Positions 56,562-64,000 of a DNA stretch of 64,000 nt are shown here, in pieces. Numbering within the stretch: position 1 is the first letter of the stretch; each line of letters opens with the position of its first letter. The position numbers and the translations under genes were made by a program. The DNA comes from Polaromonas sp. CG_9.7 (GTDB taxonomy: Bacteria > Pseudomonadota > Gammaproteobacteria > Burkholderiales > Burkholderiaceae_C). The stretch lies in NCBI RefSeq assembly GCF_015752205.1, contig NZ_JADOVG010000007.1:62001-126000 (forward strand), given 5' to 3'. The notes beneath the pieces are model-generated. The model did no database searches. It worked only from the letters and a program-made list of their open reading frames with translations, and had not been told where the DNA came from.

Positions 56562-58484
56562 TCAGGAACTCTTGCGAACCCGGAGATACCACTCGCAAAG
56601 CAGGCGAACCTGGCGGGCGCTGTAGCCCTTGTCCATCATCCGGTTCAGGAAGTTTTCATGCTTTTGCTTTTCCTCAGCGCTTGCCTTGGCGTTGAATGAG
56701 ATCACGGGCAACAAGTCCTCCGTGTTGGAAAACATCTTCTTCTCGATCACCGCGCGCAGTTTTTCATAACTGGTCCAGTTCGGATTCTTGCCGGCATTGC
56801 TGGCGCGGCTTCGCAGCACGAAATTGACAATTTCGTTGCGGAAATCTTTCGGATTGCTAATGCCTGCGGGCTTTTCGATTTTTTCGAGTTCCGCATTGAG
56901 CGATGCCCTGTCAAAAATCTCGCCGGTGTCGGAGTCTCTGAACTCCTGATCCTGAATCCAGAAATCCGCATAGGTCACATAGCGGTCAAAAATATTTTGC
57001 CCATATTCCGAATACGACTCCAGGTAAGCCGTCTGGATTTCCTTGCCGATAAATTCGGCATAACGTACCGCCAAGTATTCCTTGATGAATGCCAGGTAGC
57101 GCTGCTCGACCTCAGGCGTAAATTGCTCGCGCTCGATCTGCTGCTCCAGAACGTACATGAGATGGACCGGATTGGCGGCGATTTCACTGGAATCAAAATT
57201 GAACACTTTGGACAGAATCTTGAAGGCAAAGCGTGTCGATATACCCGTCATTCCTTCGTCAACGCCGGCATAGTCGCGGTACTCCTGATAACTCTTGGCC
57301 TTTGGATCAGTGTCTTTCAGGTTCTCTCCGTCATACACCAGCAGCTTGCTGAAAATGCTGGAATTTTCAGGGTCCTTCAGACGCGTCAGCACGGCAAATT
57401 GCGCCATCATCTTCAGCGTTCCTGGCGCGCAAATGGCGCCTGACAACGATGAATTGCGGATCAGCTTTTCATAAATGCGGATTTCCTCCGAGGCACGCAG
57501 GCAATATGGCACCTTGACGATGTAAATGCGATCCAGAAAAGCTTCGTTGTTCTTGTTGTTCCGGAAGGCTTTCCATTCGCTTTCGTTCGAATGGGCCATC
57601 ACGATGCCGTCAAATGGAATTGCCCCGAAACCCTCGGTTCCCTTGAAGTTGGCCTCCTGGGTCGCCGTGAGCAAGGGATGGAGAACCTTGATGGGCGCCT
57701 TGAACATCTCGACAAACTCCAGTAGTCCTTGGTTGGCCAGGCACAAGCCGCCTGAATAGCTGTAGGCGTCCGGGTCATCCTGGGCGAACAATTCCAGCTT
57801 GCGGATGTCGATCTTGCCCACCAGTGTCGAGATGTCCTGATTGTTCTCATCGCCCGGTTCGGTCTTGGCGATGGCACACTGCTTGAGGATCGAAGGGAAA
57901 CGCTTGACAACGCGAAATTTACGTATGTCGCCGCCATACTCCTCAAGGCGCTTGACCGCCCATGGCGACATGACACGCTGCAAATAACGCGGCGCGATGC
58001 CGTACTGGCTTTCAAGCAGGGGAATGTCCTCGGCGTTGTTGAACAGGCCTAATGGCGACTCGTTGACCGGTGAATTTTTCAGCGCGTACAAGGGCACTTG
58101 TTCCATCAGTTGTTTGAGCCGTTCGGCAATTGAGGACTTTCCACCGCCCACCGGACCCAGCAGGTAAAGAATCTGCTTCTTTTCTTCCAGCCCTTGTGCC
58201 GCATGGCGGAAATATGACACCACCTGCTCGATCGGATCTTCCAAGCCGTAAAAATCACGGAAGGCCGGATAGATCTTGATGACCTTGTTGCCAAAAATAC
58301 GCGAAAGACGCTGATCGCGGTGCGTGTCGAACACCTCGGGCTCCCCAATGGCAGAAAGCATTCGCTCGGCCGCTGTGGCATAAACCAGCGGATTGCTTTT
58401 GCAAAGATCGAGGTATTCCTCAAGGGATAGCTCTTCTTCCCGTGTTTGCTCGTAGCGCGTTAGAAAATTACGGACGACATCCAT
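56562..58484 (-). CDS. prkA: PrkA-type serine protein kinase / AAA+ protein
   Basis: 640 residues (YeaG family). AAA+ core with Walker A LLGPVGGGKSSIAERLKQLM at about 108-127 and FDGIVMAHSNESEWKAFRNN later; the C-terminal kinase-like PrkA domain follows (VEQRYLAFIKEYLAVRYAEF, SFNAKASAEEKQKHENFLNRM). GGGAGG precedes ATG 58484. First gene of the prkA-yeaH-spoVR operon, which in enterobacteria supports survival of sustained nitrogen starvation. Confidence 0.94.
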   Translation of the reverse strand: MDVVRNFLTRYEQTREEELSLEEYLDLCKSNPLVYATAAERMLSAIGEPEVFDTHRDQRLSRIFGNKVIKIYPAFRDFYGLEDPIEQVVSYFRHAAQGLEEKKQILYLLGPVGGGKSSIAERLKQLMEQVPLYALKNSPVNESPLGLFNNAEDIPLLESQYGIAPRYLQRVMSPWAVKRLEEYGGDIRKFRVVKRFPSILKQCAIAKTEPGDENNQDISTLVGKIDIRKLELFAQDDPDAYSYSGGLCLANQGLLEFVEMFKAPIKVLHPLLTATQEANFKGTEGFGAIPFDGIVMAHSNESEWKAFRNNKNNEAFLDRIYIVKVPYCLRASEEIRIYEKLIRNSSLSGAICAPGTLKMMAQFAVLTRLKDPENSSIFSKLLVYDGENLKDTDPKAKSYQEYRDYAGVDEGMTGISTRFAFKILSKVFNFDSSEIAANPVHLMYVLEQQIEREQFTPEVEQRYLAFIKEYLAVRYAEFIGKEIQTAYLESYSEYGQNIFDRYVTYADFWIQDQEFRDSDTGEIFDRASLNAELEKIEKPAGISNPKDFRNEIVNFVLRSRASNAGKNPNWTSYEKLRAVIEKKMFSNTEDLLPVISFNAKASAEEKQKHENFLNRMMDKGYSARQVRLLCEWYLRVRKSS

Positions 58485-58697
58485 AGAACCTCCCTTGCAT
58501 GCTGAACTTGATGACGCAGTGACTAGAACCGGAGACCTGAACAACCTGACTCTACAATTTTCCCCATCTGAAATTTGTATTCAAGGTTATTAACAAGCAG
58601 ATTAATTTTTTCAAAGAAGTTTGCGCGTCATCAATTAGCTCATGCATGAGCCCGTCAAAGTCTTTAAAGTAATCGCTCGTGTGACTACCTTTGAGAG

Positions 58698-59711
58698 TCA
58701 GGCAGCCGTCAGCGCGTCATGGTGGGCCAAGGCCATAACATCGTGTGGCTCAAGCGCTTTGAGTTTATGGTCGCTCCACACCTGACGCCAACGGCGTGAG
58801 CCCGGCAAACCATGGCGTAAACCCAGCATGTGGCGGGCAATGGCACTGAAGGCAGTCCCATTTGCAGTGGCTTCACGCAGCATGTAGTCGCACATCAATG
58901 CTTCTACCTCCTCACGGGTTTTGATCCGACCGCCGGAACCAAAAAAATCTTCATCCCATGATGTCAGCCACCAGGGATTGTGATAGGCCTCACGGCCAAT
59001 CATCACGCCGTCAACTTCAAGCAATTGCGCACTCACCTCTTCACGGGTGTTAACACCGCCATTGATGCAAATCGTGAGATTTGGAAACTCTTTTTTCAGG
59101 CGGTGAACCATTTCGTAGCGCAGCGGTGGCACTTCGCGATTTTCCTTGGGGCTCAAGCCTTTCAACCAGGCATTACGGGCATGAACAATGAATGTGTTGC
59201 AGCCTGCTTTGCTGACAGTGCCGACAAAATCGCGCACGAACCCATAGGATTCGTCTCTGTCGATTCCAATTCGGTGTTTCACGGTGACAGGAACATCCAC
59301 AACATCGACCATAGCCTTGACGCAATCAGCAACCAGAGTCGGATCACCCATCAGGGAAGCGCCGAACGCGCCCCGCTGCACCCGTTCGCTTGGACAGCCG
59401 CAATTGAGATTGATTTCGCGGTAACCCCACGCTTCACCCAGTCTGGCGCAATGCGCCAAGTCTTTCGGCTCGCTGCCACCGAGTTGCAACGCAACCGGAT
59501 GCTCCTCGGCATCAAAGCGCAAATGTCTGCCCGCATCGCCATGAATCAGCGCACCAGTCGTCACCATTTCGGTATAGAGCAGCGCGTGTCGTGAGAGCAA
59601 ACGATGAAAATAGCGGCAATGCCGATCAGTCCAATCCATCATGGGCGCAACGCTCATTCGCCAAGGAGAAGTGACATGAATCGAAGGATCGATAGAAACA
59701 GGAATTGACAT
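58698..59711 (-). CDS. dusA: tRNA-dihydrouridine(20/20a) synthase
   Basis: FMN enzyme reducing uridine in the tRNA D-loop, 337 residues. WRMSVAPMMDWTDRHCRYFHRL at the N terminus, INLNCGCPSERVQRGAFGASLM with the catalytic cysteine, VKHRIGIDRDESYGFVRDF and ICINGGVNTREE are DusA motifs. ATG 59711 gives the family start; a longer frame to 59900 has no support. Confidence 0.95.
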   Translation of the reverse strand: MSIPVSIDPSIHVTSPWRMSVAPMMDWTDRHCRYFHRLLSRHALLYTEMVTTGALIHGDAGRHLRFDAEEHPVALQLGGSEPKDLAHCARLGEAWGYREINLNCGCPSERVQRGAFGASLMGDPTLVADCVKAMVDVVDVPVTVKHRIGIDRDESYGFVRDFVGTVSKAGCNTFIVHARNAWLKGLSPKENREVPPLRYEMVHRLKKEFPNLTICINGGVNTREEVSAQLLEVDGVMIGREAYHNPWWLTSWDEDFFGSGGRIKTREEVEALMCDYMLREATANGTAFSAIARHMLGLRHGLPGSRRWRQVWSDHKLKALEPHDVMALAHHDALTAA

Positions 59712-59861
59712 TGCTCCATTTTCCCTGAAAGCTGCAAAGACCATCACTAAAGGCTTCCCCGTTTTTATCAATCTTTCTGCCACAGAGCATGCAAACCGTG
59801 TTGTAAAAGCGCTGCAAGTTAACATCGTTGCTTTGAAAATTCTGCGAATCACGCCTGACCC

Positions 59862-61694
59862 ATGGTCAAAACCGCCGTCACAAGGATGATCACCATGCAT
59901 TTCTCTTTCTCACCTGCTGTCAGTCGCGGCGCATCTCCCTGCCATCTCCCTGCAAGTTTGATCATGACCGCTTCGCTCATTTTTCTGACTGCCTGCACCT
60001 CCGTACAGTTGCCGCCGTGGGTCCCCGGAACACCGCGCCCGTCTGCTCCTGCAAACACAGGGCCCGTAACGATTTTGGTGGAACCAGGGGTTGTCGTGCA
60101 AACGACTCCAGTGACTCTACCTTCGGTCATTCCGTCTTTGCCCATCGAAGCGCCACCCCCTTATGGGCCGGCAGTGGCTGCCCGATTCACATCACCCACC
60201 ATCGTCTATAGCACCCCGGGGCTTCAAACAGGTCATACAAATTTCACGACGCAGGCTGAAATCCACAACTGGCTGAACGATCAGGCAACCGCCTTGTCCC
60301 GGTCGGTCGGGGTCAAGGCAGCGCTATTGCCAATGGGATCTTCGCAGCAAGGTCAACCGTTGGAAGCGCTGGTTTTGACCAGGGGAACAGGCACTGACCC
60401 TGCCAGTCTTTTGGCCACAGGGCGCCCTACGGTGCTGTTGATCGGCCAGCAGCATGGCGATGAACCCGCAGGCAGCGAAGCCCTGCTGGTCATCGCCCGG
60501 GAACTCGCGCAAGGCCTGCTGCAACCGCTGCTTGAACGCATCAATGTTGTGATTGTTCCGCGTATCAACCTTGATGGCGCGACCCGGGGTGAAGCCTTGG
60601 GTGCCGGCGGCCAGGACATGGCGCGTGATCATTTGCTGCTCAGCACACCGGAAACCCAAGCGCTGGCCCGGCTGAGCCGCGATTACCAAGCAACTGTTGT
60701 CGTGGATGTCGGGGAGTATCAGGTGTCGGACATTTACCAGCAAAAGTTTGGTGCAGTTCAGAAGTCAGATGTTCTCCTGCAATACTCCAGCACGGCCAAT
60801 TTGCCAGAGTTTTTAACAAAGGCGGATGAAGAATGGTTTCGGCGCCCATTGCTTGCAGCGCTTAAAGGTCAAGGCTTGAGCACCGATTGGTACTACAGCA
60901 CTTCAGCGGACACGGCAGACCGGACAGTGTCCATGGGTGGCCCTGAACCTGTCACGATCCGCAATGTGGAAGGTTTGAAAAATGCAATCAGCGTAGCAAT
61001 CTACTCGCGCGGAGCAGGCCTGGGACGACTGCATCTCCAACGGCGGGTGCATACCCATGTCACCGCCATCACTAGCATCCTGGGCAGCACAGCGCAGAGA
61101 GCCAAAGACCTGAGCCAGTTGCGTCCTTACCTCGACAAGGAAGTCGCTGGCATGGCCTGCAAAGGCCAGGCGGCAATCGAGGTCGCGAACACGCCAGCAC
61201 AGTACGATCTGCAAATGCTTGATCCCATCACCGGCGTCGACAAGAGCGTAACGGTAGACTGGGAATCAGCACTGGCGCTGAGAACCCTCAAGTCGAGGGT
61301 TCGGCCATGCGGTTACTGGATTGCAGGATCTTCCAAAGTGGCCGTTGAACGTTTGCGACTGCATGGGGTGAAGGTACTTGAAGTGCTTGAACCCAGTGCC
61401 ATGCTGGGCGACATTTACCGCGAAACAAAGCGCGCAGGAATTGACAAGCAAGAAGGCGCAATAACGAATGGCCGGCCCGCACCGAAAATCGAGGTTTTGC
61501 TGGTAAGGGGAGTAATCGATGCACCTGTGGGAAGCTATTACATCCCCTTAAATCAGCCTTTAGCCAACCTGGCCATCGCAGCGTTGGAACCCGACACACA
61601 AAGCAGCTTCTTTACAAATCGGCTGGTGAATAATCTCGCAGGCATTGCACGTGTCATGTCCGAACCCTCGTTAAAGTCCGAGGAGTTGCCTTGA
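59862..61694 (+). CDS. M14-like metallocarboxypeptidase lipoprotein
   Basis: 610-residue exported protein. The leader SLIMTASLIFLTACTSVQLPP carries a lipobox (LTAC), so it is probably anchored to a membrane; the true start may be the ATG about residue 12 or 35. A Pro-rich linker (to about 105) precedes an M14 peptidase-like domain: TVLLIGQQHGDEPAGSEALLVIA has the HxxE zinc pair, NVVIVPRINLDGATRG and ATVVVDVGEYQVSD follow. The last 200 residues are not recognised. Activity on peptidoglycan or peptides is possible. Confidence 0.8.
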   Translation: MVKTAVTRMITMHFSFSPAVSRGASPCHLPASLIMTASLIFLTACTSVQLPPWVPGTPRPSAPANTGPVTILVEPGVVVQTTPVTLPSVIPSLPIEAPPPYGPAVAARFTSPTIVYSTPGLQTGHTNFTTQAEIHNWLNDQATALSRSVGVKAALLPMGSSQQGQPLEALVLTRGTGTDPASLLATGRPTVLLIGQQHGDEPAGSEALLVIARELAQGLLQPLLERINVVIVPRINLDGATRGEALGAGGQDMARDHLLLSTPETQALARLSRDYQATVVVDVGEYQVSDIYQQKFGAVQKSDVLLQYSSTANLPEFLTKADEEWFRRPLLAALKGQGLSTDWYYSTSADTADRTVSMGGPEPVTIRNVEGLKNAISVAIYSRGAGLGRLHLQRRVHTHVTAITSILGSTAQRAKDLSQLRPYLDKEVAGMACKGQAAIEVANTPAQYDLQMLDPITGVDKSVTVDWESALALRTLKSRVRPCGYWIAGSSKVAVERLRLHGVKVLEVLEPSAMLGDIYRETKRAGIDKQEGAITNGRPAPKIEVLLVRGVIDAPVGSYYIPLNQPLANLAIAALEPDTQSSFFTNRLVNNLAGIARVMSEPSLKSEELP

Positions 61695-61844
61695 CGTCAC
61701 GGCGGTTTGAAGTTCTTTCAGCACGTTTTATATCGGTAGATGCTATGGATGCAGGGAATTTTCTCTCCGTGACCTTGTAAACTGACCTACAGAAAAAATT
61801 TTTAGAGTGTGGCGTAATGGCAACTCAACCAAGGAGAAAGTGCT

Positions 61845-62249
61845 GTGCAACCATTTTTTATAACTTCCAAAATGACGACAATCCAAGGGGTTTTTTACCC
61901 TACGGGATACGCATTTGTCGTGTTTCCAGACGCTGAAAACGCTCAACAGGCAGCCCAGAAAATCGAGCAGGCTGGATTCAACGAACAAGACGTCATGTTT
62001 CTTACTCCTTCGGTAATATTGCGGGAAATCGGCAGGATCGACGGCGAATCCTCTGTCGAACTGCCCTCTGTCGGAACCGAAGGTGCAACCGTCAATAAAT
62101 ACATTAACCTGGCGCGTGAGGGGCATCATGCCTTGATGGTCAAGGCACCCTCAGATGACGATGCGAAACGACTGATGACAGTGGTGAGGGAATTCCCTTT
62201 TTCATATGCCCAAAAATACCACATGCTGGCCATGGAAGACCTTGAATAA
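61845..62249 (+). CDS. Small soluble protein of unknown function
   Basis: 134 residues, GTG start with AAGGAGAAA upstream at good spacing. The sequence has alternating helix and strand segments (AFVVFPDAENAQQAAQKIEQAGFNEQDVMFLTP, in parts, then GHHALMVKAPSDDDAKRLMTVV), resembling small alpha/beta stress-type proteins that repeat beta-alpha-beta units. I do not recognise the family. Probably monocistronic. Confidence 0.75.
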   Translation: MQPFFITSKMTTIQGVFYPTGYAFVVFPDAENAQQAAQKIEQAGFNEQDVMFLTPSVILREIGRIDGESSVELPSVGTEGATVNKYINLAREGHHALMVKAPSDDDAKRLMTVVREFPFSYAQKYHMLAMEDLE

Positions 62250-62326
62250 GCTTCCAATGGCGGCTTTGAGCGTTATTCAAATTAATAATAAACATTGCTC
62301 TACACCTTGAAAAGCCTTTATTTTTA

Positions 62327-62343
62327 GCTATTAAATATATAGC
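62327..62343. repeat. 17-bp palindromic repeat, copy 9
   Basis: GCTAT, spacer TAAATAT, ATAGC; perfect 5-bp arms. In the gap between the unknown small gene and the end of dnaB (62383). Confidence 0.65.
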
Positions 62344-62382
62344 AAACTCTGCTTATCCAGTATGCGCCAAGATCGATTTTTA

Positions 62383-63792
62383 TCAAAAATCACCCGAACT
62401 GTGGGCCAAGCTTTCAAATTTCGTGATCCGGTTGATAAAGGCCAGTTTGACGGTTCCTGTGGGTCCGTTACGTTGCTTGCTGATGATGACCTCAGCCACA
62501 CCCGGTTCCTTGCAAGCCTCTTTTGTGTAGTACTCATCGCGATAAATGAACATGATGATGTCGGCATCTTGCTCGATGGCTCCGGATTCACGCAGGTCGC
62601 TCATCATCGGTCGTTTGTCGGTACGCGACTCAACCCCACGGCTTAACTGCGACAGCGCGATCACAGGGCATTGAAGCTCTTTGGCCAGCATTTTCAGACC
62701 GCGTGAAATTTCTCCCACGGCAGTTGCCCGGTTTTCATCCGCCATGCCGCTTGATACGCTCATCAGTTGAAGATAATCGACGACGATCAAACCGAGTTTG
62801 CCGCACTGGCGCGCCAAGCGTCTTGCATTGGCACGCAGTTCACTGACCGTTAAGCCTGCAGTCTCGTCAATATGGAGCGAAATAGTTCTCAGCTTTTCTA
62901 TGGCTTCCGTCAGTCGCGGCCATTCCTCATCGGTCAAGGCGCCGGTACGCAAATGCGTCTGATCTATGCGGCCAATCGAGCCGACGATACGCACTGCCAA
63001 TTGAGAGGCCCCCATTTCCATGGAGAAAACAGCAACCGGCAGTCCTTCATGCAATGCGACATGCTCGGCGATATTGATGGCGAGTGCAGTTTTTCCCATG
63101 GAGGGACGTGCAGCCAGAATGATCAGGTCACCCGCCTGGAATCCCGATGTCATACGGTCCAGGTCAACAAAACCGGTGGGCACGCCGGTGACATCGTTGG
63201 GATTCTCAGACATCTCGGTGACGCGGTCCAGCAGGTCCACCACCAGCGTATCCATACTCTGAAAGCCCTGCTGTGACCGGCCGCCTTGCTCGCCAATGTT
63301 CAGGATTTTTTGCTCGGCCTCATCAAGAATTACCGTGACGGACTTGCCTTGCGGATTGAAGGCATTGGTCGCGATCTCGTCCGATGCGGCCACCAGTTTG
63401 CGCAAGATAGAACGTTCCCGCACAATTTCGGCATAACGCCTGATGTTGCTGGCACTGGGAACATACTGGGCCAGTGCGTTGAGGTAGCTCAGTCCGCCTA
63501 TTTCGTCATTTTTGCCCAGACTCTGCAGACGTTCGAAGACAGTGATGATGTCAGCCGGCTTGGACGCATTGATGAGCCAACCAATGGCACCATAAATAAG
63601 CTGGTGTTCATGACGGTAAAAATCCTGATCTGCAAGAAGATCGCCAACACGGTCCCATGCGCTGTTGTCGAGCAACAGACCGCCCAAAACACTGGATTCG
63701 CCTTCAATAGAGTGCGGTGGAATTCTGAGTTGGGCAATCTGGCGGTCAGCGCTGTAAGCTGAATCAGAAAAAGGAGAAAGTACGGCAGACAT
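62383..63792 (-). CDS. dnaB: Replicative DNA helicase
   Basis: Hexameric helicase of the replication fork, 469 residues. N-terminal DnaB domain (LRIPPHSIEGESSVLGGLLLDN, LIYGAIGWLINASKPADIITVFERL in parts), then the RecA-like motor with Walker A LIILAARPSMGKTALAINIAE, ETAGLTVSELRANARRL, LGLIVVDYLQLM and SRGVESRTDKRPMMSDLRESGAIEQDADIIMF (in parts). In this order of bacteria dnaB normally follows rpsF-rpsR-rplI, which would lie just past the right edge. Confidence 0.97.
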   Translation of the reverse strand: MSAVLSPFSDSAYSADRQIAQLRIPPHSIEGESSVLGGLLLDNSAWDRVGDLLADQDFYRHEHQLIYGAIGWLINASKPADIITVFERLQSLGKNDEIGGLSYLNALAQYVPSASNIRRYAEIVRERSILRKLVAASDEIATNAFNPQGKSVTVILDEAEQKILNIGEQGGRSQQGFQSMDTLVVDLLDRVTEMSENPNDVTGVPTGFVDLDRMTSGFQAGDLIILAARPSMGKTALAINIAEHVALHEGLPVAVFSMEMGASQLAVRIVGSIGRIDQTHLRTGALTDEEWPRLTEAIEKLRTISLHIDETAGLTVSELRANARRLARQCGKLGLIVVDYLQLMSVSSGMADENRATAVGEISRGLKMLAKELQCPVIALSQLSRGVESRTDKRPMMSDLRESGAIEQDADIIMFIYRDEYYTKEACKEPGVAEVIISKQRNGPTGTVKLAFINRITKFESLAHSSGDF

Positions 63793-63940
63793 GGGATTCC
63801 TTGGGAAGGCTGAATGTTAAGCCTTAAGCCTTGAAACGCACGAGACGAACGTTTGTGAATTTGGAAAATCAGGTGAAAATGTGGTCGAAAGCCGTTTGCA
63901 CTCTCGTTTCACAGCCTATCGATTACCTGTTTACTCCAAG
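63793..63940 (-). promoter_or_regulatory. Leader/promoter region of dnaB
   Basis: About 150 bases between the right-edge terminator and the dnaB start. CAAGGAAT lies just upstream of the ATG and gives a plausible ribosome site. No confident promoter hexamers. Confidence 0.4.
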
Positions 63941-63972
63941 AAAAAAGCCGCTCCGAAGAGCGGCTTTTTAAA
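63941..63972. terminator. Bidirectional Rho-independent terminator
   Basis: AAAAAA-GCCGCTC-CGAA-GAGCGGC-TTTTTA: a perfect 7-bp stem with an A-run on one side and a T-run on the other, so it works in either direction. It most likely ends the ribosomal-protein transcript coming from the right before dnaB. Confidence 0.85.
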
Positions 63973-63990
63973 AGGGATCAGACAACCTGA

Positions 63991-64000
63991 TTAGGCAGTT
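63991..64000 (-). CDS. Possible 3' end of an upstream gene, perhaps rplI
   Basis: On the minus strand a TAA (complement of 63991-63993) ends a frame reading ...T-A-stop at the edge. Position just before the terminator and dnaB fits ribosomal protein L9, but only two codons are visible, so this is a guess from gene order. Confidence 0.25.

Overview
The window looks like chromosomal DNA of a Burkholderiales bacterium, most likely family Comamonadaceae (Polaromonas/Rhodoferax-like). This rests on GC-rich genes with Comamonadaceae-like proteins, a 6S RNA of recognisably betaproteobacterial sequence beside zapA, a histone-H1-like SWIB protein, an intracellular PHA depolymerase and dnaB at the right edge. 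The genus is inferred. No phage, integrase, transposase, CRISPR array or tRNA was seen.

Layout. 1-9.05 kb holds mixed housekeeping and accessory genes: an RpiR-type regulator cut by the window edge, ureidoglycolate lyase, a NYN-domain protein, a dienelactone hydrolase-like protein, a glycerophosphodiesterase lipoprotein, a glutathione S-transferase, a small secreted protein and a large hybrid histidine kinase. 9.06-32.4 kb is a cobalamin (B12) island read leftward in two runs, each headed by a cobalamin riboswitch. The first run is cobM-cbiX-cobH-cbiD-cobL-cobI-cbiG-cobE-cbtB-cbtA-cobJ-ferredoxin-cobA-cobO-bluB-cbiB-cobC-cobQ, with mostly 4-base overlaps. The second is btuB-cobB-(BtuF-like cytosolic protein)-cobU-btuF-btuC-btuD. 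32.4-35.4 kb carries a zapB-like gene, zapA, 6S RNA, a TauE/SafE exporter, rraA and the SWIB gene. 35.7-41.5 kb is a dipeptide-type ABC importer in the order B-C-D-F-A. 41.7-45.3 kb has a DOPA-dioxygenase-like gene, phaZ with a long basic tail and a soluble RnfB-like ferredoxin. 45.5-53.6 kb is the methylmalonyl-CoA route (epimerase-like, biotin carboxylase, carboxyltransferase, MeaB, mutase) with a divergent GntR regulator. 53.6-58.5 kb is the prkA-yeaH-spoVR stress module. 58.7-64 kb has dusA, an M14-like lipoprotein, a small unknown gene and dnaB.

How the parts fit. BtuBFCD imports corrinoids. The large operon makes the corrin ring by the early-cobalt route (CbiX, CbiD, CbiG) but also has the O2-using BluB. 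CobO/CobQ/CbiB/CobC/CobU finish and activate the molecule. Adenosylcobalamin is the cofactor of the methylmalonyl-CoA mutase encoded about 20 kb away, which MeaB protects. Precorrin-6A reductase (CobK/CbiJ), CobS, CobT and precorrin-2 dehydrogenase are not in the window.

The most unusual signal not explained by genes is a 17-bp imperfect palindrome, GCTAY-N7-ATAGC with a strictly conserved 7-base AT-rich spacer. It occurs about nine times across the window, both between genes and inside conserved coding sequences.
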